Assembly: GCA_001584565.1 (NCBI GenBank)
Contig: LSFY01000001.1
Coordinates: 978,001 to 1,042,000, forward strand
Direction of reading: 5' to 3'
Length of the DNA stretch: 64,000 bases
Origin: Alkalithermobacter thermoalcaliphilus JW-YL-7 = DSM 7308
GTDB lineage: Bacteria > Bacillota > Clostridia > Peptostreptococcales > Peptostreptococcaceae
Made by a program: the position numbers and the translations under genes. Below are positions 54,006 through 62,658 of the stretch, piece by piece. Under the pieces are notes generated by a model that was not told the origin of the DNA, made no database searches, and saw nothing but the letters and a program-made list of their open reading frames with translations. How positions within the stretch are numbered: position 1 is the first letter of the stretch; each line of letters starts with the position of its first letter.

Positions 54006-55650
54006 TTATTGCTTGGTTTTAATTTTTAAATCCTCAGGCAGATCCTTTGAATTAGGTAATATTTTTAGTAAACTTTCCTTATCGTTGGGATCTATGTTTG
54101 AGTAGCTATCGATTAAGTATAGCAGGTACTTTTCAACAACTAAATCATTATTTTTAGCGGTTTCTATTAGACTATATAATAAGGCACTGGACTCTGCACC
54201 TTTGGTTGAAGCTGAGAATAACCAATTTTTTCTCCCCATTACAAAGGGTTTTATAGAGCGTTCCGCTGAGTTTTGTTATCTATCTCTAATGATCCATCTT
54301 CTAAAATAGCTTTTAGACTTGGCAAAAGGGGTTTTGTGTATGCTAAAGCTGCTCCAAGGGGACTTCTTGGAACTACATTTTCAATCTCTTCATCTACATA
54401 TTTTATAAACTCTTCTATACTTGGCTCGGATAATTCCTACCTTCCTTTTTTACGAAGTTCATAGTAATTTTCTTCTTCACTATGCTTATCTCTGAGATTC
54501 TTTTCTATATCATAAAGTTTGGCACAATAATTAAACCCTATTAATGCTCTTGAAGTCTTTAGGGCTTCTTCATCTAAATGTACTATTATATCGTGGAACT
54601 TTCTTCTAATGTGGGCAAGGCAGTATATTCTTTTTATATTTTCAACCTTGTTATAACCGGCGTAGCCATCAGTCTGGAGGTTTCCGGAAAACCCACTCAA
54701 AAATCCTTTAGGGCAAGACCCCGACCTTGTCTTTTGATAGTCATAAATGACGATAGGACTATCTTTATCTGGGGACTTATAGAGCCACATGTATTTTTGT
54801 TTCTTTGACTCTTTCCCCTTATCATCTAAGACTTTTACCACTCTTTCCCCTTATCATCTAAGACTTTTACCACTGTTTCGTCAGCCTGGATATAGTCTCG
54901 TTTTAGGAGTTCTTCCTTAAGTAGCTGGTAGATTGGCTGTAGCTCTATGGCTGTGGCAATAATCCAATTTGAAAGGGTTTGCCTTGAAAGGTGGGCACCC
55001 ATCATTTTGAAATAGCTTTCTTGCCTATATAAAGGCATAGCATAATGATATTTTAAATTGATTACATGACTAAGAAGCTCGTTAGAGGCCATGCTTTTAT
55101 GGAGCAGGGTTCTTGGAGCCTTTGTAGTTACTATATTAGCCTGTTCATTATTCTCTTCACAGGTTTTACAAGCGTAGCTGTAGGTTATATGCTCTTCTAC
55201 ATATAGCTTCGCTGGCATGTACTTGAGAATTTCTTTAGACTTAGTACCTATAACTACTAAGTCACTTGAGCAGTCCTTACAGGATTGTTGGTCTTCATCT
55301 AATTTATGCTCAATAACTACTTTTTCTAGATTGGCTAAGTTATCTTTCTTCCCTGTATTTTGAGAGGGCTTAGTTCTCTTGTAGGTAATCTCTTCAACAG
55401 TAGGCTCTTCAGCTTTTAAGTTGCTATGATTTTCAGCTTCATCAAAGAATGATAGTTGCATAGCACTTGTCTGTTCAGTGGAAGAACCAAATATTCTTCT
55501 ATTTTTATTAAGAATTTGATTTTTTAGATATGCCAGTTCATTTTTTAAGGTGGCTATTTCTTGATCCTTGGATTCAAGCTCTTCTTCCATCTTTAAAATC
55601 AACTCTTTAGTTTTTTCGTCAAGCTGGTTTTATAAGTTTAAGTGACTCAT
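54006..55650 (-). pseudogene. IS66-family transposase TnpC, multiply disrupted
   Basis: The N-terminal IS66 Zn-binding region (CKDCSSDL ... CKTCEE), central part ending YIQADETVVKVLDDKGKE, DDE-domain pieces YDYQKTRSGSCPKGFL and CLAHIRRKFHD, and the C-terminal SIKPFVMGRKNWLFSAST are all visible, but in separate frames. Lesions are a TAA at codon 7 after ATG 55650, a 32-bp tandem duplication at 54807-54870 that shifts frame, an in-frame TAG near 54437, and a frameshift near 54270. Non-functional. Confidence 0.9.
54807..54870. repeat. 32-bp tandem duplication in tnpC
   Basis: The unit ACTCTTTCCCCTTATCATCT... is present twice head to tail; the extra copy adds 32 bp (not a multiple of 3) and breaks the frame at VKVLDDKGKE. 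Confidence 0.9.
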
Positions 55651-55742
55651 TTTTCTATCCTCATTTTCTTTTTTTTCATAAAATAATTATACCATAAATC
55701 CATTGAAATTTAAACATTTCATGTGGTTTTATGGTATCTTTT

Positions 55743-56093
55743 TTAAAAACAATTTCTCGCTTCAATAGGTTTGAATTTTGAACCAGTTCTTACTTCATAC
55801 CCCTTTAGTAGCCATTTTAATTCTTCTTTGGAAACCTTAAGAGCTTCTGCCTTTGACATAGGCCACTTAAACTTACTTCTTTCTAATCGATGGTAGTATA
55901 GCCAAAAACCATCATCAAAATGCAATATCTTAAGCTTATTCATCTGCTTATTGCAAAAAACAAACAGGGCTTTTTCAAAAGGATCTAGCTTAAACTGGGT
56001 CTGTACTATCAAACTCAATCCATCTATGTTTTTCCTAAGATCAGTTATCCCACAAGCCAAATATACCTTATCTACCTGGTCTATATTTAACAT
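55743..56093 (-). CDS. IS66-family accessory protein TnpB
   Basis: 116 residues. KVYLACGITDLRKNIDGLSLIV and DPFEKALFVFCNKQMNKLKILHFDDGFWLYYHRLE are the TnpB (Orf2) hallmarks. Intact; it needs TnpC, which is broken here. Overlaps tnpA by 7 bp. Confidence 0.93.
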   Translation of the reverse strand: MLNIDQVDKVYLACGITDLRKNIDGLSLIVQTQFKLDPFEKALFVFCNKQMNKLKILHFDDGFWLYYHRLERSKFKWPMSKAEALKVSKEELKWLLKGYEVRTGSKFKPIEARNCF

Positions 56094-56407
56094 GATTCCA
56101 TAATCATTCCAAGAATATTTGTTAGAGCTGCTCTATCATGACTTGGTATATGAATCTTAGCCTTGCCTATTTCTATTTTAATGCTTGAGGTTAAACTCGA
56201 ATTAGATGGAATAGCATCTTCTTTAAAATCAATAGCATGGAATACAGGGGTAACTCTCTTTTTCGCTGCCTTTCTCTGATAATAGAATTGATGAGGACTT
56301 ATATTATTCTCTTTACAGAAGGATTTGATTGTCCCTTTGTATGTAGCGAACTTCGATAAGATATCCTCCCAATCAACAGCTACCGCTTTATTAGCCAAAC
56401 AGATCAC
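56087..56407 (-). CDS. IS66-family TnpA-like protein
   Basis: 106 residues with an N-terminal helix-turn-helix-like WEDILSKFATYKGTIKSFCKENNISPHQFYYQRK, the usual first ORF of IS66 elements. Intact and overlapping tnpB. Confidence 0.85.
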   Translation of the reverse strand: MICLANKAVAVDWEDILSKFATYKGTIKSFCKENNISPHQFYYQRKAAKKRVTPVFHAIDFKEDAIPSNSSLTSSIKIEIGKAKIHIPSHDRAALTNILGMIMESC

Positions 56408-56483
56408 ACTCCTTAGAAGTTTATTATCTGTAGTTTAACAAAGCTGATAGTTGAAGTATAGGCGGAGATTCTTTGACGCTTAC

Positions 56484-57105
56484 AAAACACCTGCCAATAT
56501 CTTTAATATAAATATAAATTAATTGTGGATTCATTGTACTAACCACACCCTTTTGAAATTTTTAGTAAGCATAAAAAATTATGAATACTAATAGTTATAT
56601 TCATAATTTATATTAAACTTTTTGTTGAAATTTACAGAACATTCTCCTAACTGCAATACTCCAAGCCTCAGGTTACCAGTAGTTTAATCTAATTTTCTTA
56701 TGCCCAACCTTTCAATTCGGCTTATTTCACTTTGAATTACTCAACATAGCTTAAATTTCCAATTTTTAATTTCATTACCTCATAAGTACAATATTTCTAT
56801 AGTGCCATACTTTATGAACGATTAACCAAATCTATGTATATAGGTTAACGCTAATCCACCTTAACAGATACTCCTTCCCATATTTGGGACGAAAAAATAA
56901 CCATCCCTGACAATACAAAGTTTGATCCATACTGAAAGCAAGAAAAACTAAAACGACCATAGCCCAATGGAATATCGGGGTCTAGTCGCTTAATTGAGTA
57001 TTTATTAATCCTACGGTCTACTTGACAGGGAGTAGTGCGTAAGCAATATAGGGTTAGTCCATTAGGCGTTTAATCTAAGCACTATATAGTTTTGTTTGGC
57101 GGAGC
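56484..57105. other. Gene-poor stretch with an unexplained higher-GC block
   Basis: 56484-56800 shows nothing I recognise. On the minus strand, 57070 down to about 56852 has a 70-odd-codon frame without start that reads TPNGLTLYCLRTTPCQVD..., DPDIPLGYGRFSFSCFQYGS and ends SSQIWEGVSVKVD*. Its base composition is noticeably richer in G+C than its surroundings. It may be the 3' end of a lost gene or a structured RNA. Confidence 0.4.
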
Positions 57106-57990
57106 TTATGGTTGTATTGTTTTACTATTTACATAATTCTGCCACCAAGTTGAATTATTTACTGATGTATTAGCACCCGACTCATTAAATTTATAAACGT
57201 AATACCCAAGTTTCATAAGCCATCGTTCATATGTTATAGAAGAAAGCCTTAAATTATCATTATAATGTACATACTGTTGTGTTTTTGTTGGCGTATTTGG
57301 CAATATAATTCTTCCAGAAGCACCAGGAAAAGATACATACCTGAATGAATTAGTTTCCCTACCTTGGCTATCGTATGTATATGTATATTTTTGCCAGTAT
57401 TCTTCCCATCTTTGGAACTCTGCTAACGGAACCCATTTACTTCCATCATAGGCCTCTCCAATCTTTCTTAATGTTCTGTTATTAAACTGAGAAACACTTT
57501 CTACTTGATGTGAATTTGTTACAGCATTGCTTATTACTGCATCTCCAGCACCTAGTATAAATCCACCCACTGGATTAATAATAAAACCAATTACTGCTAA
57601 TGTTAAACCTTTTAAAAGATTCCAAGTTCGCTTAGATATAGAATCTCTAATTACCCATGAACTAACACTAGCGTTCCCCGTAACAATTCTAGTAGTTCCT
57701 GGATCTATTGGTATCTGTAGTATTGTGAAGTCATCATCACTTTTACTTTGCGTATTGTTCTTTGAGAATAACTCTTCTAAATCTCTACCTTCATATTTCC
57801 TACCATCAGGCTTTTGAATGTAAATAACTTGTGGATTATTTAGACTATAGTCTTTTTGATACATTTCAATATCTAAATCGAAGTAACCTTGTTTTTTCTC
57901 TGGCAACTCATATTTTGCTCCAGTTACAGCAAAGACAAATGTATTCGATAGTAAAACTAAAATAACTACCAACGATAATATTCTTTTCAT
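57106..57990 (-). CDS. Secreted hypothetical protein with a glycine-zipper-like helix
   Basis: 294 residues. Signal peptide MKRILSLVVILVLLSNTFVFA. A central hydrophobic segment TLAVIGFIINPVGGFILGAGDAVI (about residues 130-153) resembles membrane-inserting glycine-zipper helices. A polar, Tyr/Trp-rich C-terminus follows (WEEYWQKYTYTYDSQGRET; NSTWWQNYVN). No family recognised. It is 22 bp downstream of another small membrane-anchored gene, so they form a unit. Could be a cell-wall or bacteriocin-like protein; unproven. Confidence 0.6.
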   Translation of the reverse strand: MKRILSLVVILVLLSNTFVFAVTGAKYELPEKKQGYFDLDIEMYQKDYSLNNPQVIYIQKPDGRKYEGRDLEELFSKNNTQSKSDDDFTILQIPIDPGTTRIVTGNASVSSWVIRDSISKRTWNLLKGLTLAVIGFIINPVGGFILGAGDAVISNAVTNSHQVESVSQFNNRTLRKIGEAYDGSKWVPLAEFQRWEEYWQKYTYTYDSQGRETNSFRYVSFPGASGRIILPNTPTKTQQYVHYNDNLRLSSITYERWLMKLGYYVYKFNESGANTSVNNSTWWQNYVNSKTIQP

Positions 57991-58012
57991 TTTTTTCTAC
58001 CCCTTTAATGTA

Positions 58013-58477
58013 TTATTTGTAATTTATTTTTATTGTTTCTTTTTGGATCTCGCCATCCCCTTGTCTCCATACTATTTCAATCGAACTTTGAGATAACAAT
58101 CTAAGGATTTCTTTCCTATTACCATTTAAAAAATTAAAGTTCTGCAATGGTATATCTGGAAGATGCTTTGCTTGGGTCTCACTAAATGAGTAGATACTAG
58201 TTAATTCAGGCGAATTAACATGATCAATTGATAGTTTCTCATCTAGGTTCCATATAACTTCTAATTCTAAACTATTATCTGGATAAAACTTCGGATATAA
58301 AGTAGGTCTAAATATATATATATCCTTATTATTTTGCATAAAAGCTTCAATTCTCCAATTATTAGATTCACCAAAGTTCATTATGATGTTTGAAGAATTA
58401 GAAAAATGATAATATGTATATATAGCTACAATAAGTATTGTTAACACTCCTATAAATACCATAATTTTATTTTTCAA
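58013..58477 (-). CDS. Membrane-anchored hypothetical protein
   Basis: 154 residues: an N-terminal hydrophobic helix (MKNKIMVFIGVLTILIVAIYTYY), then an extracellular beta-rich domain (NNWRIEAFMQNN; NSLELEVIWNLDEKLSID). No family recognised. GGAGGTG precedes the ATG. First gene of a pair with the secreted protein downstream; the pair lies in the segment bounded by the 121-bp direct repeats. Confidence 0.6.
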   Translation of the reverse strand: MKNKIMVFIGVLTILIVAIYTYYHFSNSSNIIMNFGESNNWRIEAFMQNNKDIYIFRPTLYPKFYPDNSLELEVIWNLDEKLSIDHVNSPELTSIYSFSETQAKHLPDIPLQNFNFLNGNRKEILRLLSQSSIEIVWRQGDGEIQKETIKINYK

Positions 58478-58659
58478 TGTTACACCTCCTTTCTATTAGT
58501 ATTATAGCCTTGAGCATAACTCAAAGACCTTGATTTTACTAGCCCGATAGGGCCACAATTTTTTTATCACTCAAATTTATGTCATAGGATTTCCTCTCTT
58601 TTTGTCGAATTATATTATATAACCACACATAATACAAAAACAATAAGGAGGAAATCTCT

Positions 58660-59821
58660 ATGTACCAACGTCAAGAAATATTTAATATAATTGAACTTTT
58701 TACTTCTCAAAAGCTTATCAATTTTTATACCAAAATCTTTGATAACCTTGATTTATCTATATTACCAGATAAGATTCCTTCTAAATATGGTCCTAATGGT
58801 TATTCTCGCCATGCTCTTTTTAGAGCCTTTATTGTTATGAAATGTGAGAAGTTCGCCAAAATTACTGACCTAAAAGATTTTTTAGAAAATAATCTAATCA
58901 TTGCTCAGCTTTGTGGTTTTAATATTCTTAAGTCTTTGCCTTCATATTCAGTTTTTCAGAGATTTATTAAAAAATTATCTAACTCTTATCTTAAGGAAAT
59001 CATGAAAAATCAAGTTAATATTCTTAAAGAACTAGGATTTATTGACAACAACTTTATATCAGTTGATGCAACACCTGTTAAAGCTAACACTAAATTTAAT
59101 AATCCTAAATGCTTCGCAAATAACAAGTTTTCTAAAAACAACCATCCTTCTTCTGATAAAGATTGTAAATTAGGTGTTCATACTGCTAATAACTCTATGA
59201 ATGTTCAAGTTCTAGAAGATAAACCCAATAATTCAAAGAAAAAAAGGTAGTTATATTATCGCTGATAAGGGCTATGATTCAAAGCAAAATCATGATTTTA
59301 TTCGTAATACCCTTAAAGGTCATGCTTTCATTGCATTAAATAAACGCAAAAGAAAATCTAATAAATTAACATCCACAGGTAATATAATGTGCTATGCTGG
59401 ATTAGCAATGCATAAAGATGGCAAACAATATTTTGATTCCTATATTAAACAAAAGTTTTGCTGTCCTTTTAGAACTTCTAAAGATGATTCTTTATGTCCA
59501 TGTAACCACGAAAAATTCTTTAACGGTAAGAAAAACAGAGGTTGTGTAAAATACATAAGTATTGGCACTGATTATAGATCTTCTATAAATCGTGATTCTA
59601 TATTTTTCAAGAAAATATACAGTCTTAGAACTGAATCTGAAAGATACAATTCTAGATGGAAAAATCTAAATACTGAGCAAGCTTTTGTTAAAAATATTGA
59701 CTCTGTTTCTAATCTAAATACAATCGGACATATTTGTCTTTTATCTATTGCAATTGCTGCTATAAAATCTGGCTGTGTTGATAAATACAAATCCCTATCG
59801 GGATTAAAAAGAACAGCTTAA
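58660..59821 (+). pseudogene. DDE transposase (IS5/IS1182-like superfamily), frameshifted
   Basis: The first frame (58660-59250) carries the DUF772-like N-terminus (SILPDKIPSKYGPNGYSRHALFRAFIVMK) and the first DDE Asp (FISVDATPVKANT). The second frame, continuous from about 59247 to 59821, has IIADKGYDSKQNHDFIRN and RYNSRWKNLNTEQAF. The segment normally between (around the YWGYKNH motif) is missing, so a deletion plus frameshift inactivated the gene. AAGGAGGAAA precedes ATG 58660. Confidence 0.88.
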
Positions 59822-59859
59822 CCCAATTTATATTAAAAATTTTAAGCATCAATTTTATC

Positions 59860-59884
59860 AAGGGGATAGTCTGCCCTTTTTTTG
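59860..59884 (+). terminator. Terminator after the transposase
   Basis: AAGGGG-atagtctg-CCCTTTTTTT shortly after the stop codon. Confidence 0.6.
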
Positions 59885-59996
59885 TTTCTTTCATTTCTAT
59901 TTAACTTCCATTTTAGATAGTTAAGCTATTCTTAGTAAAAATTGTAATAATTTAACTTTTGTTGTTTTATTTTTTATTTAATTATGCTCATATCTA

Positions 59997-60117
59997 TTTG
60001 TATACTTTTATATATTCTGTTTTAAATGTAAATTTCCTACATAATTTGGTGAATTTCTTCAATTTGATCTTACAAAAACAAAAATGCCCAGAATAAAAAT
60101 TGGTTCTATAATAAAAA
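59997..60117. repeat. 121-bp direct repeat, copy B
   Basis: Same orientation as copy A at 53786-53906, with one mismatch (60051 G for A) that alters the second GTAAATTT box. Here it stands in front of no cas gene. Confidence 0.95.
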
Positions 60118-60228
60118 CTCCGCATACAAAGATGTTCAATTCACCATTGCCTGCGGATCAAATACTACATCCTAGCTTTTTCTTTCATTTTTTGACCACT
60201 TTCAAGTATAAACAATGTTAAACATAAC

Positions 60229-61467
60229 TTATTTAGATGCTTTGTTTTCAATACAATGTGCTTTATTTTTTGTATTAATTAAATACTTTATGGCAATTAA
60301 AGTAGTCATAACCATTGCAAAAGCAAAATTAATAATAATAGCATTTGATACACTCGTTAGTTTTAAAATTATTCCACATCCCGCCATAGATAACAAAGCT
60401 CCAACTCTTCCACAACTAGATTTTAAAGAAGTTAATGAAGAAATACGCTCGCTAGAAACATTTTTGGCAAATATATATTTGCTGATGAAGTCGAGCACTG
60501 TGAAAATAAACACATAGGTTATATAAACAAAAATAAATAAAACTTTATTTGTAGTGTTTAGTAAACTTAAAGAAAATATGAGTAATATAATTAGAATACT
60601 AAAATGCTTTCCTAGATTTTTATGAGATAATTTCGAAACAGGAATACTATACGCAAAAATGCTTAAAATTTGAAAAACTATATAAAATATATAAAAATTA
60701 TATTCATTAATTCCTTTACTTAAAAATAAAGCTTGCCATAATTGAAAATGTGCTTGAAAGAAAAATTGTTCTACAAATGTCAAAGTAATCATTAATTTTA
60801 GAGATTCTTTTCCTCTGATTTCCTTAATTCCTTCTCTAGTTTGTATAATCATTTTCTTAAGCATTTCAGATAAAGAAATTGTTGTATTTGTAATACTTTC
60901 TCCTTTATAAAAAAAAGTAACACAAATAATTGAAGTAATAGTAAGTAGTATACTTACCCAGTAAAATCTAATTCCTATTTTATAATAAATAAAAGATCCT
61001 ATAGAACTACCAATTAATAATGATATGAAGTTCAATCTATTTGCATTACTTATAAACTTATCTATATATCCTTCAGATAGTCTAAGATTATTGATTATTT
61101 CTGCATCTATTGTTCCTGTATCAAGTGCAGATGAAATGCCATACATAAACCAAGCTATAAACAACATCCAAAAACTATTCATATAAATAACAAGAAAAAA
61201 CATCACTAATAGAAAAAACTTAGAATATACAAATACTAATTTTTTAGGATAAATATCTGATATTAACCCACTAGGATATTCGCTGATGAAAACAGCAAAA
61301 CTATAGCCTGCTTGTATTATCATTATTTGAGGTAACGTTACTTCTTTAGACAATAATAAAACTGTCAATACAGAATGTGGTAATGAAATAGCAACTGTAA
61401 GAAGTACCAATGAAACGTAATAGACATATATATTTTTTTTAATACGTGGCTCTACTACTATTTTCAT
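60229..61467 (-). CDS. mccC: MFS exporter, MccC-like
   Basis: 412 residues from ATG 61467, which overlaps the MccB-like gene by 29 bp; the longer frame to 61533 is inside that gene. Twelve hydrophobic segments, with MFS features such as SEYPSGLISDIYPKKLVF (loop 2-3 motif A region). In microcin C clusters MccC is an MFS pump that exports the peptide-nucleotide and gives the producer partial immunity. Name given by context with the MccB homologue; sequence alone says MFS drug/peptide-type exporter. Confidence 0.8.
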   Translation of the reverse strand: MKIVVEPRIKKNIYVYYVSLVLLTVAISLPHSVLTVLLLSKEVTLPQIMIIQAGYSFAVFISEYPSGLISDIYPKKLVFVYSKFFLLVMFFLVIYMNSFWMLFIAWFMYGISSALDTGTIDAEIINNLRLSEGYIDKFISNANRLNFISLLIGSSIGSFIYYKIGIRFYWVSILLTITSIICVTFFYKGESITNTTISLSEMLKKMIIQTREGIKEIRGKESLKLMITLTFVEQFFFQAHFQLWQALFLSKGINEYNFYIFYIVFQILSIFAYSIPVSKLSHKNLGKHFSILIILLIFSLSLLNTTNKVLFIFVYITYVFIFTVLDFISKYIFAKNVSSERISSLTSLKSSCGRVGALLSMAGCGIILKLTSVSNAIIINFAFAMVMTTLIAIKYLINTKNKAHCIENKASK

Positions 61468-62521
61468 TACATCCACAATATTCACAATTTTTATCAATAT
61501 ATGTATCAATTTTATACGTTTCAAAGGTAACATTATTTACTCCAAATCGAGCATTTAATGATTTTATTTGTTGATAATTCCCATCCATGTATTGAATTAT
61601 ATCAGATGTTGCCATACTTGCAGCTAATGCATTATTATTAAAAGCCGATGGTGCAGAACTTCTTTTATTTAGTTCATCTACTTCTCTGCTAATAATGTCA
61701 TTGTTACAATCAATTTTTATAGAAAATGTATTGTTGCACAATGGACAAGCAGAAATTCTTGGGATATAAAATGGGCCTATCACAGAAATATCATTTAGAT
61801 ACCCAACGTTTAAAAAGGGGATACTATATCTAGCAAAAGACCTAGTAGTTGCAAGTAATGCTTGATCAGTATCACCGGATAAAATACCCAAAGGTACATC
61901 TTCTTTTTCCAAATCTTTTAACAAAGAATCTAAAATATTTTCAGTAACATATTGACTTATTTCTATAACATTCAAAGTTGAATTTCTTCTTTTTAGTTCC
62001 CGAGCCAATACTTTTGATTTATATTCACCTATATCTGATTCATTGAACATGAATTGTCTATTTAAATTACTTTTTTCAATTCTATCACCATCTATTAATA
62101 TAATCTTTTTAGGATTAAAAGACCCTAAACTATAACTCATAAAGTTACCAATACCTCCACAACCTACAATTATGATTATTGACTTATTAAAATTTTTTTC
62201 AGTAGTATCCGGATTTGAAACTACAGTTTCAAGATATAAACTATTTTTAAAGTGCATTTCATCTTTCTTAACAAAATTTTTTTCATAATTTGTAATCATC
62301 TTGTGTCTAATCAATCTTCTAAAAAATTCCTCTGGAATTTGTTCTCTATACAAAAAAGTTTTACACTCTTCTTCGGTGCGTGCATCTTTTAAAAATGATA
62401 ATATTCTAAGTGACTTTTCAAACTCAAAATCATTAACATCATATTGCATTGTTCCAGCACCCAAAATATTTTCAGTTTTAGTTTTTCCGGCTACAGATAT
62501 AAAACTAGTTTTATATCTCAT
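61439..62521 (-). CDS. mccB: MccB-like peptide adenylyltransferase (ThiF/E1 family)
   Basis: 360 residues (E. coli MccB is 350). An N-terminal about 105-residue domain, the peptide clamp in MccB, precedes a ThiF/E1 Rossmann fold: IIVGCGGIGNFMSYSLG (GCGGIG at 120-125), LIDGDRIEKSNLNRQFMF, KVLARELKRRNS, VGYLNDISVIGPFYIP, and two Zn CxxC pairs (CPLC, CEYC). The order and wording match what I recall of E. coli MccB (VGCGGIGN, NLxRQ, GYxNDIxVxGPxYxP). It would convert the terminal Asn of a heptapeptide to a succinimide, then to isoAsp/Asp linked by a phosphoramidate to AMP (or CMP). AAGGGGG lies 8 bp before ATG 62521. A heptapeptide gene lies just upstream. Confidence 0.9.
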   Translation of the reverse strand: MRYKTSFISVAGKTKTENILGAGTMQYDVNDFEFEKSLRILSFLKDARTEEECKTFLYREQIPEEFFRRLIRHKMITNYEKNFVKKDEMHFKNSLYLETVVSNPDTTEKNFNKSIIIIVGCGGIGNFMSYSLGSFNPKKIILIDGDRIEKSNLNRQFMFNESDIGEYKSKVLARELKRRNSTLNVIEISQYVTENILDSLLKDLEKEDVPLGILSGDTDQALLATTRSFARYSIPFLNVGYLNDISVIGPFYIPRISACPLCNNTFSIKIDCNNDIISREVDELNKRSSAPSAFNNNALAASMATSDIIQYMDGNYQQIKSLNARFGVNNVTFETYKIDTYIDKNCEYCGCNENSSRATY

Positions 62522-62584
62522 TATACATTCCCCCTTACAATTTGAATATATCTTCTAAGCAACATTTATTTAATATCAAACATT

Positions 62585-62618
62585 AAAAGTACAATAATAA
62601 TCCTATTATTGTACTTTT
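62585..62618 (-). terminator. Intercistronic hairpin (attenuator) between mccA and mccB
   Basis: 15-bp perfect stem AAAAGTACAATAATA / TATTATTGTACTTTT with a 4-nt loop, T-rich on the exit side. It lies 40 nt after the heptapeptide stop and 64 nt before mccB. E. coli mccA has a comparable hairpin that yields abundant short mccA mRNA. Confidence 0.8.
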
Positions 62619-62658
62619 CTTTTACAATTATACTGAATAAAATTTTGTCATATAATTA

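Larger units (their letters stand above)
53910..56483 (-). mobile_element. IS66-family insertion sequence, decayed
   Basis: 2.57 kb with perfect 17-bp inverted ends GTAAGCGTCAAAGAATC. Carries tnpA, tnpB and a broken tnpC on the minus strand. IS66 usually makes an 8-bp target duplication; the flanks here (AAAAAATC and AAAACACC) do not match, so one flank has been rearranged. Confidence 0.93.
59822..60228. other. Intergenic region with repeat copy B
   Basis: Besides the terminator and the 121-bp repeat, 59885-59996 and 60118-60228 are AT-rich with no gene seen. The MFS gene ends at 60229 and no clear terminator follows it. Confidence 0.5.

Noticed and set aside
53902-56491. 8-bp target duplication of IS66
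   Set aside because: Flanks AAAAAATC and AAAACACC differ.
56850-57075. Possible group I intron core (GACTAGACC with a downstream TGGTC) or tmRNA-like RNA
   Set aside because: No GGGAAACT-like P4/P6 element, no tRNA-like ends, and the same bases form a continuous protein-like frame.
60215-60517. Plus-strand 100-residue ORF
   Set aside because: Lies antisense to the MFS exporter and mirrors its hydrophobic codon pattern; no ribosome site.
61439-62521. Assignment of the E1-like protein as ThiF/MoeB for thiamine or molybdopterin synthesis
   Set aside because: No thiS, moaD or other thiamine/molybdopterin gene nearby; N-terminal extra domain, MccB-like GYLNDISVIGPFYIP block, MFS overlap and upstream heptapeptide favour MccB.
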